From: an uncultured Megasphaera sp.
GTDB lineage: Bacteria > Bacillota > Negativicutes > Veillonellales > Megasphaeraceae
Direction of reading: 5' to 3'
Length of the DNA: 6,570 nt
Assembly: GCA_902464195.1 (NCBI GenBank)
Contig: CABQJB010000115.1
Span: 1-6,570 of the forward strand
The notes below the pieces were generated by a model that was not told the DNA's origin, made no database searches, and saw only the letters and a program-made list of their open reading frames with translations. How positions within the stretch are numbered: position 1 is the first letter of the stretch; the number at the start of each line of letters is the position of its first letter. Made by a program: the position numbers and the translations under genes. Positions 6,087 through 6,570 of this stretch are shown here, in pieces.

Positions 6087-6097
6087 TCCCATCCATT

Positions 6098-6553
6098 ATG
6101 ACTAAAGATGAATTCTATATGGGCAAAGCCCTGGCCGAAGCCAAAACGGCCTATGCCGTCGGAGAAATCCCCATCGGCGCCGTCATCGTCTATGAAAAGA
6201 AAGTCATCGCCCGGGCCTATAATCTGCGCGAAAGCCTGCCCTGTGCGACGGCCCACGCCGAGCTCCTGGCCATTGAAAAAGCCTGCCGCGCCCTGAATCG
6301 CTGGCGTCTGACAGGCTGTACCCTCTACGTGACCGTCGAACCGTGTCCCATGTGTGCCGGCGCCATCGTCAACAGCCGCCTGGACCGCGTCGTCTACGGC
6401 TGCGACGACCCCAAGGCCGGCGCCGTGCGCTCCCTCTTCCAGATTGTCGATAACGACCGCCTCAACCACCGGACCGAAGTCACAGCCGGCGTCCGGGCCG
6501 AAGAATGTGCGGCCCTGATGAAGAGTTTCTTCCGAGAAAGACGGAAGAAATAG
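6098..6553 (+). CDS. tadA: tRNA-specific adenosine deaminase TadA
   Basis: A 151-residue zinc-dependent deaminase that converts adenosine 34 to inosine in tRNA-Arg(ACG), letting one tRNA read CGU, CGC and CGA. The deaminase motifs are complete: HAE (His53, Glu55) and PCPMCAG (82-88), with His53, Cys83 and Cys86 as zinc ligands and Glu55 as the proton shuttle. GEIPIGAVIV (22-31), Asn42 in AYNLRE, and CDDPKAGA (102-109) are also typical of TadA as against cytidine deaminases or guanine deaminase. Length is normal. The start at 6098 follows AGGAGA and gives the usual short N-terminus. The TAG stop is the first three bases of the TAGGGGC tandem repeat. It stands alone on the plus strand here, and its downstream partner lies outside the window. 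Confidence 0.95.
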   Translation: MTKDEFYMGKALAEAKTAYAVGEIPIGAVIVYEKKVIARAYNLRESLPCATAHAELLAIEKACRALNRWRLTGCTLYVTVEPCPMCAGAIVNSRLDRVVYGCDDPKAGAVRSLFQIVDNDRLNHRTEVTAGVRAEECAALMKSFFRERRKK

Positions 6554-6570
6554 GGGCTAGGGGCTAGGGG
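6551..6570 (+). repeat. Tandem TAGGGGC heptamer repeat, cut by the window edge
   Basis: Two full copies (6551-6557, 6558-6564) and a partial third (6565-6570) of TAGGGGC. The first copy supplies the tadA stop codon. Three GGGG runs spaced by CTA are visible; a fourth outside the window would give a G-quadruplex pattern on the plus strand. The full length of the array cannot be seen. Confidence 0.8.

Noticed and set aside
5861..6097. An upstream in-frame extension of tadA that would give a 230-residue protein
   Set aside because: The extra residues overlap the divergent TRIC-family gene, show no TadA similarity, and bypass the AGGAGA site before the ATG at 6098.

Overview
The window looks like core chromosome from a moderately GC-rich Firmicute, most likely a Negativicute (Megasphaera/Selenomonas-like). 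I infer this from protein flavour, the gene order mltG - O-methyltransferase - U32 protein, and the DUF4911 and DUF4127 families. No marker gene in the window fixes the genus. Coding sequence is strongly biased to C or G at third codon positions, while the short intergenic stretches are AT-rich. I see no phage, plasmid, CRISPR or transposase gene.

Layout from left to right. Positions 1-313 hold no gene: an AT-rich stretch, a roughly 98-bp repeat with 13-bp terminal inverted repeats (144-241), and a strong rho-independent terminator (242-272) that works on the minus strand. Positions 314-5287 form one compact minus-strand operon. In transcription order it reads: exported DUF4127 protein, MltG endolytic transglycosylase, TrmR-like methyltransferase, TrhP-like U32 protein, DUF4911 small protein. 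Junctions are +8, -4, +4 and -8 nt, so translation is probably coupled throughout. A perfect extended -10 (5327-5335) lies upstream of the first gene, so the whole unit from promoter to terminator is visible. Positions 5365-6027 carry a minus-strand TRIC-type (UPF0126/YadS) membrane protein. Diverging from it at 6098-6553 is tadA, the tRNA adenosine deaminase. The window ends in tandem copies of TAGGGGC.

How the genes fit together. TrhP and TrmR are the two enzymes that, in Bacillus subtilis, make 5-hydroxyuridine and then 5-methoxyuridine at tRNA wobble position 34. TadA makes inosine at the same position in tRNA-Arg. MltG acts on nascent peptidoglycan. The mltG-trmR-trhP order matches B. 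subtilis yrrL-yrrM-yrrN/yrrO. Less familiar are the exported DUF4127 protein that leads the operon and the DUF4911 protein whose start overlaps the end of trhP. These two, and the TAGGGGC-type repeats at gene ends, are the points most worth a second look. I did not find a clearly new defence or mobile system.
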